From contig VMTC01000128.1 of assembly GCA_013791765.1 (NCBI GenBank), positions 54,998 to 118,997 of the forward strand: a stretch of 64,000 nt of DNA. Reading direction: 5' to 3'. Below the pieces are notes generated by a model. The model ran no database searches and was not told where the DNA came from. It saw only the letters and a program-made list of their open reading frames with translations. The translations under genes were made by a program, and so were the position numbers. Positions 1-8,410 of this stretch are shown here, in pieces (position 1 is the first letter of the stretch; each line of letters begins with the position of its first letter). Origin of the DNA: Rhodoferax sp. (lineage in GTDB: Bacteria; Pseudomonadota; Gammaproteobacteria; Burkholderiales; Burkholderiaceae_C).

Positions 1-1265
1 CAGTCCAGCATCTCACCGGCGCAAAACACGCCGGGCAACTCCTCGAGCATCAGGTGCTGATCCATCACCTCAAACAGCACGCCACCGGCCGAACTGATGG
101 CTTCATCGAGCGGACGCGCCGCCACCAGCGTGATGGGCAAGGCCTTGATGGCCCCGGCCAGCGCGGCGGGGTCATTGACCTGCTCTTTGCTCAGCAATTC
201 GTGCAACACCGCGGCCTTGATGCCGTCTAGGTGCAAGCGGCTTTTCAGGTGGCTCGAGAGCGAGCGCGAGCCGCGCGGGTGCGTCACCTCGGCCAGCACC
301 TGCGCGGGCGTGCGCTCGGGCAGCAAATCAAGATGGAAGGTGGCATGGCCGTGCTTGATGATCTCGTCGCGCAGTCGGCTCGACGCGGCATAGATCAGGC
401 TGCCCTCGACCCCGGTGGCGGTGGCAACAAACTCGCCCTTGCGCCCAAAGCTGAGCCCCTGTGAATTGGTGAAGTGGATCGCCACCGACTTGAACGGTTG
501 CCCGGCAAAACGGCTGACGAAATAGCTGCTCCAGCCCGCAGGCGCGGGCGTGCTTTTGCCGATCAGTTCCTGCAGGAATTCGCGCCGGGTCTCGCCAGGG
601 GGACTGACATCTGCGGTGGCTGGCTCTGCCTGCCGGGCGGGGCTGGCGGCCACGTCAAAGCCGCAGTTGGCCGGCAGCAGCGGCGCCACTGCCACGCCGC
701 GGGCCTGCAGCCAGGGCACCCAGGCACCATTGGAGCCCAAGCGGGCCCAACTGCTCCCGCCCAGGGCCAGCACCACGGCGTCGGCTTGCGCCTGGCTCGG
801 CCCGCCCGGGCCGTCAAAGTTGAGCGTGGTGCCGGGCTGCTCAGCGTCCCAGCCAGTCCAGCGCTGACGCATGTGAAACTGCACGGCCGGCCCGCTCACC
901 GGGTGGCGCATGCGGTGCAACCAGGCGCGCAGCAGGGGCGCGGCCTTCATGTCCACGGGAAACACCATGCCGGAGCTGCCGACAAAAGTGTCAACGCCCA
1001 GCCCCATGGCCCAGGCGCGCACTTGGCTTGCATCAAAGCCGCGCAGCAAGGCCTCGATCTGGTTGCGCCGCGCGCCATAACGGGAGGCAAAAATATCGGC
1101 CGGCTCGGCATGCGTGAGGTTCAAGCCCCCCTTGCCCGCAAGCAAAAATTTGCGCCCGGCCGAGGGCATGGCATCAAAAACATGCACCTCTACCCCGGCT
1201 GCACATAACACGTCAGCGGCCATTAACCCGGCGGGGCCAGCCCCGACCACAATCACTTTTTTCAT
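1..1265 (-). CDS. FAD-dependent oxidoreductase, HI0933/PP_4765-type flavoprotein (3' end outside window)
   Basis: Reading the minus strand from the ATG at 1265 gives 421 residues without a stop before the window edge. The N-terminus MKKVIVVGAGPAGLMAAD is a GxGxxG dinucleotide-binding fold for FAD, followed by the glycine-rich SAGRKFLLAGKGGLNLTH segment typical of HI0933/BaiN-like flavoproteins. The last visible residues, GVFCAGEMLD, match the C-terminal flavin-binding segment, so only about 25-30 residues are probably missing. The start codon overlaps the stop of the upstream helicase gene (ATGA), which suggests translational coupling. The substrate of this family is not established, so no reaction is assigned. 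The family call is by recognition of motifs. Confidence 0.8.
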   Translation of the reverse strand, partial: MKKVIVVGAGPAGLMAADVLCAAGVEVHVFDAMPSAGRKFLLAGKGGLNLTHAEPADIFASRYGARRNQIEALLRGFDASQVRAWAMGLGVDTFVGSSGMVFPVDMKAAPLLRAWLHRMRHPVSGPAVQFHMRQRWTGWDAEQPGTTLNFDGPGGPSQAQADAVVLALGGSSWARLGSNGAWVPWLQARGVAVAPLLPANCGFDVAASPARQAEPATADVSPPGETRREFLQELIGKSTPAPAGWSSYFVSRFAGQPFKSVAIHFTNSQGLSFGRKGEFVATATGVEGSLIYAASSRLRDEIIKHGHATFHLDLLPERTPAQVLAEVTHPRGSRSLSSHLKSRLHLDGIKAAVLHELLSKEQVNDPAALAGAIKALPITLVAARPLDEAISSAGGVLFEVMDQHLMLEELPGVFCAGEMLD

Positions 1266-4200
1266 AGCCGATTCCACTTCATTTCGTTCACTTCGTTCAT
1301 TTCGTTCATTTCGTCCGTATCTTTCATTTCGATCAATGCGCCGTGGGCACTCAAGAACGCGGCCTTCACCACGGCGTCCGGATGGATCGCCTGCACCGCC
1401 GCCCGGTAGTGGTGCAACTGGGCCAGCAGCGCCGGCTGCTCCTGCGGCGCCGGGGCCGACTTGTAGTCCAGCACCCACCAATGGCCCGCGTGCTGCGGTT
1501 CCGCGCGCTGCACCAGACGATCCAGGCGCAGGCACTGGCCCCGGTACAGCAACTCAACCTCGTTGCCCTGCCAGGCCAGCACGCTATTGTCCCAGGCCCA
1601 GGCGCCCTCGCCTTGCAGGATACGCGCTGCCATCGCGGCGGCTTGTGCGCCCTGCTCGGGTGTGAGCGCAAATTCACGCGCGCAGGCCGCCACATTGGCT
1701 TTTGACGCCTCGCCCCATTCCAGCAACCGGTGCATGGCCAGACCCAGGCGGGCGCTGAGCGCATCAAGCGCATCAGCGCCCTCGCCGCTTCTACCCACAT
1801 CCAGCCTTGAACCATTTTTGATAGCTGTCGGCGCATATCCCACGTGGGCTAAAGGCAGTTCCTTTATATAAAACACCGCATTTTCTGCAGCCGGCGAAAT
1901 CAACGCCGCCGAGGTCGCGGTCTCGGTCGCTGCCAAGGCGACGGCGGCGGCGGGCGCCAGCGCCACCGGCTGGGCCAGCTCGCTCAGGCGCTGCCACCAA
2001 CTGCGCTCGGCGCTGCGGTAGGGCGCAATGCTGGAAATCGCGAGCGTGCGGCGCGAGCGCGTCAGCGCCACGTACAGGGCATTGAGCTCTTCGCGCTGGC
2101 GCTCGAGCCGCTCGGCCGCCAGCGTGGGCAAGCTGCATGCGGGTGGCTGGCTTTCACTGGCCAAAAACACAAATTTGCTCGGCCACGCGGCCTCGCCCGG
2201 CCAGTCAATCAGCACGCCCATGGTGTCGGCGTTGCGCTCGGGCGTGTCGGTATCGAGCAAAAGCACGAGCTGGGCCTCCAGGCCTTTGGCACCGTGCACG
2301 GTAAGCAGGCGCAGCGCCTGCGGGTTCACGGTGGCAGGCGCCAGCACGCCCCCGTTTTTGAGCGCGCGAACAAAGGCATAGGGTGTGGCAAAGCGGCCGC
2401 CGTCAAGCTGCAGCGACACAGCCAGCAAGGCGTTCAGATTCGCCAGCACGGCGTCGCGCTGGCTCGCCGGTGCCGCTGCCGCAAAACGCGCCAGCACGTC
2501 ACCGTCAAAGTAGATGGCCTGCAGCGCGTCGTGCGGTGGCCACTGGTCGAGCCAGCCTTTCCATCGCATCAAACAAGGCGCTAGCCATCGTCCATCTTGC
2601 GTGTATAGCTCTGAATGTTGTAGCACTTCAAACCAGCTCAACTCGTCAGGCGGCTGCGAATGCGCCTGCACCGCTTGCGCCAACTGCACCAGCGCAGCGT
2701 CCGGCATGTCAAACAGGGGCGACTTGAGCACGCGCGCCAGCGACAGGTTGTGCCGGGGCGACACCAGCACATCGAGCAGGGCCACCAGGTCTTGCACTTC
2801 GCAACAGTCAATAAGATTGGTTTTCTCGCCAATCTGGGCCGCGATGTGCAATTTACGCAGCTCCAACTGCAAAGGCAGCAAACCGGCGCGCTTGCGTGAC
2901 AGCACCATGACATCGGCCGCCTGCAGGCTTGGCCCCGGCGTTTCGGCGCTGGCCAACTGCTGCGCAATCCACTGGGCCGCCTGACGCGCCTCCAGGGTGC
3001 GCAGGGTTTCTTCAGGCAATTCGCGCGGCGTGCTCAAGCTGTCGCGCCAGGGCGCGCCTACCGCACCCTCGCCCCCGACCGCAGCGCGTTCGGGCCGGGC
3101 AATGGGGGGCAGCCGGCAGACCAAACCCACGTCGACCGCGCTGGTGGTATGCGCTCTGAAGCCCTCATAGCCATCGGCCTGCGCCGCCTGCGTCATGACG
3201 GCGTTCACGACGGCGATGACCCCGATGGCGTTGCGCCGGGTGTGGTCGCAACTGAGCAGATCGCCGCTCAAACCGTCGCGCACAAAGGCTTTGGCAGCCT
3301 TGAACACTTGCGGTTCGGCGCGGCGAAAGCGGTAGATGCTTTGCTTGGGGTCACCCACGATGAACACACGCGGCGCCGTGGCGCCACCGCCAGCGCCGAC
3401 GTAGCCGCTGAGCCAGGACTTGAGCGCCTGCCACTGCAGCGGGTTGGTGTCCTGAAACTCGTCGATCAGCAGGTGTTTGATGCGCGCATCCAGGCGCTCC
3501 TGCACCCAGCCGCAGAGCACCGGGTCGCTGAGCAGCACCAGCGCGGCGCGCTCCACGTCGTTCATGTCGACCCAGCCGTGCTCCCGCTTAAGCGCTGCGA
3601 ACTCCCTCAAAAGCGCCCGCGTCAGGCGCGCCATGCGCTGCTGGTAGAGCCAGGCCGCGTGTTGCAAGCGGGCCGCCAGCACGCGCAGCACCAGTTCTTG
3701 CGCCTCGCGCACGGCCTCAATACCGGCGATCTTCTCGCTGAACTTGCGCGGCGCGTCCTTGTCGGTCAGCAAGGCGGCAAACGCGCCCGAGAGGTCGCCG
3801 CGGGTGAGCGCCATTTCAAGCTCCACCCCTTTGGCAGAAAACGTCTTGGCACTGGCGCCGCCCAGGGCTTTTGCCGCCGCCAGCAGGGTCTGCCAGCGCT
3901 CCGGCTGGTCGCGCAAAAAATCATCGGGCGTAGCCAAATCGGCGAACTCGGGGAATTGCGTGCCAAAGGGCAGCACGGAGCGCAGTACCACCCCTTGCGC
4001 GTCGGCCAGGGCAAATTCGGTGCGCTTGTCGAGCGCGGTTTGCAGGGCTTTGTCGGTCTGCGCGCGGCCGTAGTCAAACACCACCGCCTCGTAATCAAAC
4101 TGCAGGGTCGCGTCAGTTGAATCATCGGGCGCATCACCCCCCCACTCGGAGCCCTCGACCGGCCTTGGCTTTGGGCGCAACAGCGCGGCATAAAAACGCC

Positions 4201-4810
4201 GCCAGACCAAGGCTTTGGCCGGTGCGTCGTCTTCGAGCAGCTGGTAGTTGGCCGGCAGCTCCATCTGCTGCAAAACCGCCAGCGGCGCACTGCGCAGCAA
4301 GGCGGCAAACCAGCTGTGGAAAGTGCGCACCTGCACCTGGCGCCCACTTTGCAAAATGTTCTTATATAAATTTGATAGCTGCTCAGGCAATAACGACGAG
4401 GGCTGGAGCCAAATTTCATCTAAAACACCGCGCAATTTGAGCTCTTGGCGCAAGGTCGCGTGGTCGGCCACGGCAAACTCGGCCAGCCATTGGTACAGCC
4501 GCTCGCGCATCTCACTGGCGGCCCGCTTGGTAAAAGTGATGGCCAAAATCTCGTGCGGCTGCACCCGCAACTCGCCCGTGTTTGCGTCGAGCCCATCGAG
4601 CAAAGCCCGCACGATGCGCGACACCAGCATCCAGGTCTTGCCGGCCCCGGCGCACGCTTCCACCGCAACACTTCGGCGCGGGTCGCAGGCAATGGCGTAG
4701 AAAGCCTCGGCGCTGATGAGCTGGCCGTTGTGCTCGTAGGCGGGTGCGGGTTGCGGGCTAGGCATTTTTGGGGCCCTTATTGCAAAGTTCGCCTGCAATT
4801 TGGTCTGCAT
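1262..4810 (-). CDS. addA: UvrD-type helicase-nuclease, AddA-like double-strand break repair subunit
   Basis: A 1182-residue superfamily 1 helicase with a C-terminal nuclease domain. Visible motifs are the Walker A ACAGAGKT (residues 52-59), the Walker B LLIDEFQDTN (about 448), VFIVGDPKQSIYRFR shortly after, the helicase motif VHGAKGLE (about 837), and the nuclease motif VLDYKSAP (about 1118) preceded by an MHRLLE segment. This is the AddA arrangement: DNA unwinding plus PD-(D/E)XK cleavage at double-strand ends, working with the AddB-like protein encoded just upstream. The start at 4810 has a good ribosome binding site (AAGGA); Met17 is a possible alternative. Two odd segments (residues about 129-151 and 981-999) are encoded by copies of the dispersed repeat, and the C-terminus contains an E-M-N run from a 9-bp tandem repeat. 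Confidence 0.85.
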   Translation of the reverse strand: MQTKLQANFAIRAPKMPSPQPAPAYEHNGQLISAEAFYAIACDPRRSVAVEACAGAGKTWMLVSRIVRALLDGLDANTGELRVQPHEILAITFTKRAASEMRERLYQWLAEFAVADHATLRQELKLRGVLDEIWLQPSSLLPEQLSNLYKNILQSGRQVQVRTFHSWFAALLRSAPLAVLQQMELPANYQLLEDDAPAKALVWRRFYAALLRPKPRPVEGSEWGGDAPDDSTDATLQFDYEAVVFDYGRAQTDKALQTALDKRTEFALADAQGVVLRSVLPFGTQFPEFADLATPDDFLRDQPERWQTLLAAAKALGGASAKTFSAKGVELEMALTRGDLSGAFAALLTDKDAPRKFSEKIAGIEAVREAQELVLRVLAARLQHAAWLYQQRMARLTRALLREFAALKREHGWVDMNDVERAALVLLSDPVLCGWVQERLDARIKHLLIDEFQDTNPLQWQALKSWLSGYVGAGGGATAPRVFIVGDPKQSIYRFRRAEPQVFKAAKAFVRDGLSGDLLSCDHTRRNAIGVIAVVNAVMTQAAQADGYEGFRAHTTSAVDVGLVCRLPPIARPERAAVGGEGAVGAPWRDSLSTPRELPEETLRTLEARQAAQWIAQQLASAETPGPSLQAADVMVLSRKRAGLLPLQLELRKLHIAAQIGEKTNLIDCCEVQDLVALLDVLVSPRHNLSLARVLKSPLFDMPDAALVQLAQAVQAHSQPPDELSWFEVLQHSELYTQDGRWLAPCLMRWKGWLDQWPPHDALQAIYFDGDVLARFAAAAPASQRDAVLANLNALLAVSLQLDGGRFATPYAFVRALKNGGVLAPATVNPQALRLLTVHGAKGLEAQLVLLLDTDTPERNADTMGVLIDWPGEAAWPSKFVFLASESQPPACSLPTLAAERLERQREELNALYVALTRSRRTLAISSIAPYRSAERSWWQRLSELAQPVALAPAAAVALAATETATSAALISPAAENAVFYIKELPLAHVGYAPTAIKNGSRLDVGRSGEGADALDALSARLGLAMHRLLEWGEASKANVAACAREFALTPEQGAQAAAMAARILQGEGAWAWDNSVLAWQGNEVELLYRGQCLRLDRLVQRAEPQHAGHWWVLDYKSAPAPQEQPALLAQLHHYRAAVQAIHPDAVVKAAFLSAHGALIEMKDTDEMNEMNEVNEMKWNRL
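1283..1318. repeat. 9-bp tandem repeat, four units, in the 3' end of addA
   Basis: Units TTCGTTCAC, TTCGTTCAT, TTCGTTCAT and TTCGTCCGT follow one another directly. Because the unit is nine bases, copy changes stay in frame. On the coding strand it gives the EMNEMNEVNEM run near the AddA C-terminus, outside the nuclease motifs. Confidence 0.8.
1815..1873 (+). repeat. Dispersed ~60-bp repeat, copy A (inside addA, antisense)
   Basis: The sequence begins TTTTTGATAGCTG, contains CATATCCCACGTGGGCTA and ends with TATATAAAA. It shares the TTTGATAGCT head, the GGGCTA core and the TATAAA tail with the other copies listed. It is translated in frame as part of AddA (residues about 981-999), a region between the helicase and nuclease motifs. 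Confidence 0.75.
4371..4425 (+). repeat. Dispersed repeat, copy B (inside addA, antisense)
   Basis: TTTGATAGCTGCT, then GAGGGCTGGAGCCAAATTT and a TCTAAAA tail match the family consensus. It is preceded by TATATAAA. The copy encodes AddA residues about 129-148 in frame, in the N-terminal helicase region between the Walker A and later motifs. Confidence 0.7.
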
Positions 4811-4869
4811 GGTTTGATCCTTCGACCCGGTTATCGGCTGCGTTCTTGATTTTTATGCGTTGTATTCCC

Positions 4870-4938
4870 CCCCTCTCCCCCAACCCCTCTCCACCCCCGC
4901 CGGGGCGGAAAGGGGGGCTAACAGCCACATTTGGCCGC
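4870..4938 (+). repeat. C-rich inverted repeat, left arm
   Basis: This arm (CCCTCTCCCCCAACCCC at its start, a GCCGGGGC hairpin in the middle, GGCCGC at the end) is matched by the reverse complement of 5248-5307 over most of its length with small gaps. Each arm has its own internal GC hairpin, as REP-type elements do. Confidence 0.7.
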
Positions 4939-5046
4939 GTCAATAAAGGTGGGAAAAAGGCGCGCATGGGCGCGTTGCCATCAAACGAAGTGCGCGGGTT
5001 TTCGATGCGCTGCAGGCAGATTACGGGCATTTGGCGTTGAGACAGC

Positions 5047-5082
5047 GCTTGACCTGCTTGACCTGCTTGACCTGCTTGACCC
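5047..5082. repeat. 9-bp tandem repeat, GCTTGACCT x4
   Basis: Three exact GCTTGACCT units and one GCTTGACCC follow each other, then degenerate 9-mers (GTTTGAGCT, GAGTGGGCT twice) continue to about 5109. It lies between the two inverted C-rich arms and in no supported gene. Confidence 0.8.
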
Positions 5083-5247
5083 GTTTGAGCTGAGTGGGCT
5101 GAGTGGGCTGTTCGTGGACGGCAAACCGAAAAATCCAGGGCAGACGAGCTGATGCGACGCGAAATTTTTCTACAGCGACCGGTCGCTGCGTTGCCTTCAC
5201 TTTGAGGCCAACGCGCACTAAAGCACAGGTTTCCCGCCTTAAAAAAC

Positions 5248-5307
5248 GCGGCCACATGAAGCCCCCCTCTTTCGCCCGGCGGGGCGAGAGAGGGGTTGGG
5301 GGAGTGA
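5248..5307 (-). repeat. C-rich inverted repeat, right arm
   Basis: Reverse complement counterpart of the arm at 4870-4938, including the shared GCGGCCACAT end, a C-run, a GCCCGGCGGGGC hairpin and GGGGTTGGGGGAG. The two arms enclose about 310 bp. Confidence 0.7.
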
Positions 5308-5335
5308 GTGGGGAAAAAATCACAAAAAACAGAAC

Positions 5336-7864
5336 TCATGCAACATCCCAAAAATCTTTGCGACACAGTCCCCGCGCAGCGCAAAACTCGCAAGCCTTGC
5401 CCTCCCCCATCGCCGCCATCGGGGCACCATCGGCAATCCGCCCCATGTCCGAGGCAATCCCCGCCAGCAGCAGGTCGCGCAAAGCCACCACGTCGGGCTG
5501 CTCGTAGGTTTTGGTGCCGTCCTTTTCCCCTACATTCACATAAGCCGCCGCCACCGTGTCATCACCCAGCAGCGCCGCATAGAACGCGAGTTGGGTGTCT
5601 TCCGGTGCGTCCTTGATGCGCTGGGCGCTGCTGGCGCGCGGCTCGGTTTTGTAGTCGATCACCAGGGCGCTGCCGTCCTGCAGGCGATCGATTCGGTCAA
5701 TCTTGCCCACCAGGGTCAGGGGGCCGAGCGGCGTTTCCCGCCAGCGCTCGGCGGCAACAAAAGTGGCGCCGCTGGCCTCATGGCCGGCCAGCCACTCCAG
5801 GTAGCCCGCGCGTACCCGCGGCCAGGCGGCGGAGAAGGGCAAAAATTCGCTGCTGGACAAGCCCAGCGCCAGCGTCGCCGCCTCTGATGCAGCGTTAATC
5901 ATAGCTACTCGCCCAACAAAATCGGAGGCTGGGGACTCATTTAACGCTTCATGAAAGAGCTTGAGCACGGTGTGCAGCCAGTTGCCGAAGTCGCGCTTGC
6001 CAAGCTCGGTGTCGAGTTCATCCGACTCTTGCAGCTTGAGTTGGCGCAAAGCAAAGAAGCGGTACGGGCAGCGGCGCAGGTCTTCGTAAGCTGTGCTGGA
6101 GAGCCGGGTCACGGCCAGCGCATCGCTTCTCGGGCGCGGCATGGCGCCGGGCTGGGCCGTGACGGCACGCAGCACCCGCGGGTCCGGCGCGATGGCGCGG
6201 CTCTGGCCGAGCTGCAGTTCCTGCACAAAGCCGCTGGCCATCAGGTGCTCGCCACCTTCGCTCTGGCGCCACAGCACGTCAAGCTGCGGAAACTGCAAGG
6301 CGTACTGCCAAGCCGCGCGGCTGGCCGCTGACAGCTCGGTCCGCGCGGGCAATCCCAAGCATTCCCGCTGGGCGGGCGTCCACGGACCCGGCGCTTCGGG
6401 CGACATCGGCAAACGCAGCTCGTCGCAGCCGGGCAGCACCACGGCTTCAAATGGACGGCCCAACAGCTGGCTCAGGGGCAGGATCACAACCTGAGCCGGC
6501 GCTGATTGATCCGGGCTTTCTGGCAAAAAGCTGGCCGCCTCCAGCGCCTGGCTGACCCATGCCGTGAAGTCGCTCTGACTCATGCGCGCGCTCACATCGG
6601 CAAACTCCAATTCGGCGCCGTCCTGCAAGCGCAGCGTCTGCAGCACGGCCTGCCCAGCCGCGTCTTGCGTCAAGCCCATCCACTGGCCCGCGCTTTGCAG
6701 CACACCGCGCAAATCGATAAGCCAGCGTGCCAGCGGTCGCCCGCCCTGCAAAATGTCGCGCAGCGCCTGCACCGGGGCGTGCAAGGCGTCGCTAAGCGGC
6801 ACCGCGCGCCACTCGCGCACGGCCTTGCGGCGCCAACTGGCCTCGGCCTGCGTCACCACGCGCGACTCAAACGCCGGCGCATTTTTCAGCCAATCCAGCA
6901 CGACATCAGTGCTGGCGTCCCAGGCGCAAGCGCGCAGCAGACTCATCAGTGCGGCAGCAGCCCGGGTGGTCGACAGCGTCCAGCCAGTTTCGTCGCGCAC
7001 GGCCACGGCGCGCTCTTGCAGCATGGCGCGCACGCGGCGCGTCAGCACCCGGTCTTGCGCGACCAACGCCACCGGCGAGCGCCCGGCCGCCAGATGAGCC
7101 AGCACGCAGGCGCCAGCGCGCTGCGCTTCGTCTTCGCCGTCCTGGGCCGCGTGCAGTGCCACCGCGCCTGCACCCGTTCTCGCGCTCTGAATATCCAGTG
7201 TCAGCACAAGCACCCGCTCAGCCAGGCTCTGCTGCAGGGCCAGCGCCAGCGGCTCGCTCTGAAACCCTTGCAGAACCACCAGCAACTCAGGCCGGGCCGC
7301 AAACAGCCGATCCGACGGATAGCTTGAACTGGCCACCCATGCCAGCGCGACCCGCGCGAGCGCGGCCTCCAAGGCCAGCACCGGCGCGTCCAGGGCGCTC
7401 GTCAACAGGCTGTCCAAGCGCGCGCCCCACTGCGCGCGCGCCGACGGCGGCACGGCAGCGGCCAGCCGGGCCAGACTTGCGGCGGCCTCCATCAGGCGCG
7501 GCGCCAACAGGTTTTGGTACGCGGCCAGCCCGGAACGCGCGAGCAATGAAGCCGCCGTCAGCACGTCACGGGCGCAGTCGAGCTGCAAATCATCCGGGCC
7601 GGGCTCAAAGCCACCCAGGCTGCGGGTCCAGTTCATACTGGTCTCAAAGCGGGGCAGAAAATGGGGGGAGGAGTCGACGCGCAGTGCTGCGCCCTCCAGA
7701 GCGCGCAGCCAGGCGCTGCGGGCCTGCTGCATCAGCTGGGCGTAGGGCAACAGCACCACCGTGCGCGACGCATGCACCCCGCGTCCCCGCATTTCGTCGC
7801 GGATTTGAGCCATGAGACGATCCCAAGCCTGGTCAACAGGATGGTTTATTGCTATTTCGGTCAT
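5336..7864 (-). CDS. addB: PD-(D/E)XK nuclease family protein, AddB-like
   Basis: An 842-residue partner of the AddA-like helicase encoded downstream on the same strand. The C-terminal third carries a RecB-type nuclease: VIDYKTEP (about residue 735) is the D-x-K catalytic motif. RCPYRFF (about 598) with CEFCAARGLC (about 821-830) supplies the four cysteines that hold a 4Fe-4S cluster in AddB nuclease domains. No clear Walker A is seen in the N-terminal part, so the helicase-like region is probably inactive and acts in DNA recognition, as known for AddB. The start ATG at 7864 has no strong ribosome binding site. A dispersed-repeat copy at 5899-5945 encodes a short segment near residues 640-655. 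Confidence 0.82.
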   Translation of the reverse strand: MTEIAINHPVDQAWDRLMAQIRDEMRGRGVHASRTVVLLPYAQLMQQARSAWLRALEGAALRVDSSPHFLPRFETSMNWTRSLGGFEPGPDDLQLDCARDVLTAASLLARSGLAAYQNLLAPRLMEAAASLARLAAAVPPSARAQWGARLDSLLTSALDAPVLALEAALARVALAWVASSSYPSDRLFAARPELLVVLQGFQSEPLALALQQSLAERVLVLTLDIQSARTGAGAVALHAAQDGEDEAQRAGACVLAHLAAGRSPVALVAQDRVLTRRVRAMLQERAVAVRDETGWTLSTTRAAAALMSLLRACAWDASTDVVLDWLKNAPAFESRVVTQAEASWRRKAVREWRAVPLSDALHAPVQALRDILQGGRPLARWLIDLRGVLQSAGQWMGLTQDAAGQAVLQTLRLQDGAELEFADVSARMSQSDFTAWVSQALEAASFLPESPDQSAPAQVVILPLSQLLGRPFEAVVLPGCDELRLPMSPEAPGPWTPAQRECLGLPARTELSAASRAAWQYALQFPQLDVLWRQSEGGEHLMASGFVQELQLGQSRAIAPDPRVLRAVTAQPGAMPRPRSDALAVTRLSSTAYEDLRRCPYRFFALRQLKLQESDELDTELGKRDFGNWLHTVLKLFHEALNESPASDFVGRVAMINAASEAATLALGLSSSEFLPFSAAWPRVRAGYLEWLAGHEASGATFVAAERWRETPLGPLTLVGKIDRIDRLQDGSALVIDYKTEPRASSAQRIKDAPEDTQLAFYAALLGDDTVAAAYVNVGEKDGTKTYEQPDVVALRDLLLAGIASDMGRIADGAPMAAMGEGKACEFCAARGLCRKDFWDVA
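5899..5945 (+). repeat. Dispersed repeat, copy J (inside addB, antisense)
   Basis: CATAGCTACT head, then GGAGGCTGGGGACTCATTTAA. It is more diverged than the other copies, but the head and the GGCTGG core are correctly spaced. It is translated in frame within AddB. Confidence 0.5.
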
Positions 7865-7945
7865 AGGGATTTGGCGGGCGAGGCCGGCTCTTGGTTTCTG
7901 TCACAATTTCCCCACTTTACCTGTAACAGATATTGAGACTGAAAC

Positions 7946-7997
7946 CTTGCGGGACAGACCGCAATGACACGTCGTAAATCAGCTCTGTCCTCAACTA
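7946..7997 (+). repeat. 52-bp leader element, copy before trxA
   Basis: A 52-bp sequence starting CTTGCGGGACAGACC and ending AGCTCTGTCCTCAACTA. It is of identical length to, and about 79% identical (41/52 by eye) with, 52189-52240 upstream of mlaF, in the same orientation to the following gene. GGGACAG near one end pairs with CTGTCC near the other, giving a stem. It ends just before the trxA ribosome binding site (AAGGAAA). Confidence 0.75.
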
Positions 7998-8010
7998 CTT
8001 AAGGAAAATC

Positions 8011-8343
8011 ATGGCCAACGAACTTATTAAACATGTGTCCGACGCGACTTTTGAAGCCGACGTGATGCAATCCACACAACCCGTGCTGGTGGATTACTGG
8101 GCTGAATGGTGCGGCCCGTGCAAGATGATTGCACCCATTCTGGAAGAGCTAGCCACCAGCTACGAAGGCAAACTGCAGATTGCCAAGATGAACGTCGATG
8201 AAAACCGTGAGATCCCAGCCAAATTCGGCATTCGCGGCATCCCCACCCTGATGTTGTTCAAGGACGGCCAGCTCGCTGCAACCAAAGTCGGTGCCATGAG
8301 CAAGTCGCAAATGACCGCTTTTATTGACCAGCAACTCGCCTGA
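8011..8343 (+). CDS. trxA: Thioredoxin
   Basis: A 110-residue cytoplasmic thioredoxin that reduces protein disulfides using electrons from thioredoxin reductase. The active site WCGPCK lies at residues 31-36 in the usual DYWAEWCGPCKM context, and the cis-proline segment GIRGIPTLMLF is present. The length is normal for the family. The ATG is preceded by AAGGAAA at a good distance. It lies just upstream of rho, an order commonly seen in betaproteobacteria. Its leader contains the 52-bp element shared with mlaF. Confidence 0.97.
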   Translation: MANELIKHVSDATFEADVMQSTQPVLVDYWAEWCGPCKMIAPILEELATSYEGKLQIAKMNVDENREIPAKFGIRGIPTLMLFKDGQLAATKVGAMSKSQMTAFIDQQLA

Positions 8344-8410
8344 AGCGCGGCGAGACAGGGCGAGCGCAACGCGATCGCCTTGCGGGACCTGTGGCAATGG
8401 CGCGGATCGG

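Larger units (their letters stand above)
4811..5335. other. 525-bp gap between addB and addA, repeat-rich, no gene
   Basis: No convincing gene is present. The gap is bounded by two inversely oriented ~60-70-bp C-rich arms (4870-4938 and 5248-5307) and contains a GCTTGACCT tandem repeat at 5047-5082. Reading frames that span it consist of translated repeats and differ on each strand. Its insertion separates two genes that are normally adjacent. Confidence 0.7.

Noticed and set aside
474-1208. 244-codon plus-strand frame opposite the flavoprotein
   Set aside because: It is antisense to a recognisable FAD-binding protein in a GC-rich stretch; no family signature.
3149-4120. 323-codon plus-strand frame opposite addA
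   Set aside because: It is a shadow frame of the helicase gene with high Arg/Gln/His content and no motif.
5047-5109. CRISPR-like array from tandem repeats
   Set aside because: Units are nine bases without spacers; no cas genes in the window.
4758-5393. 211-codon minus-strand frame in the addB-addA gap
   Set aside because: It is built from the inverted arms and the 9-bp repeat, overlaps the start of addA and shows no protein family.
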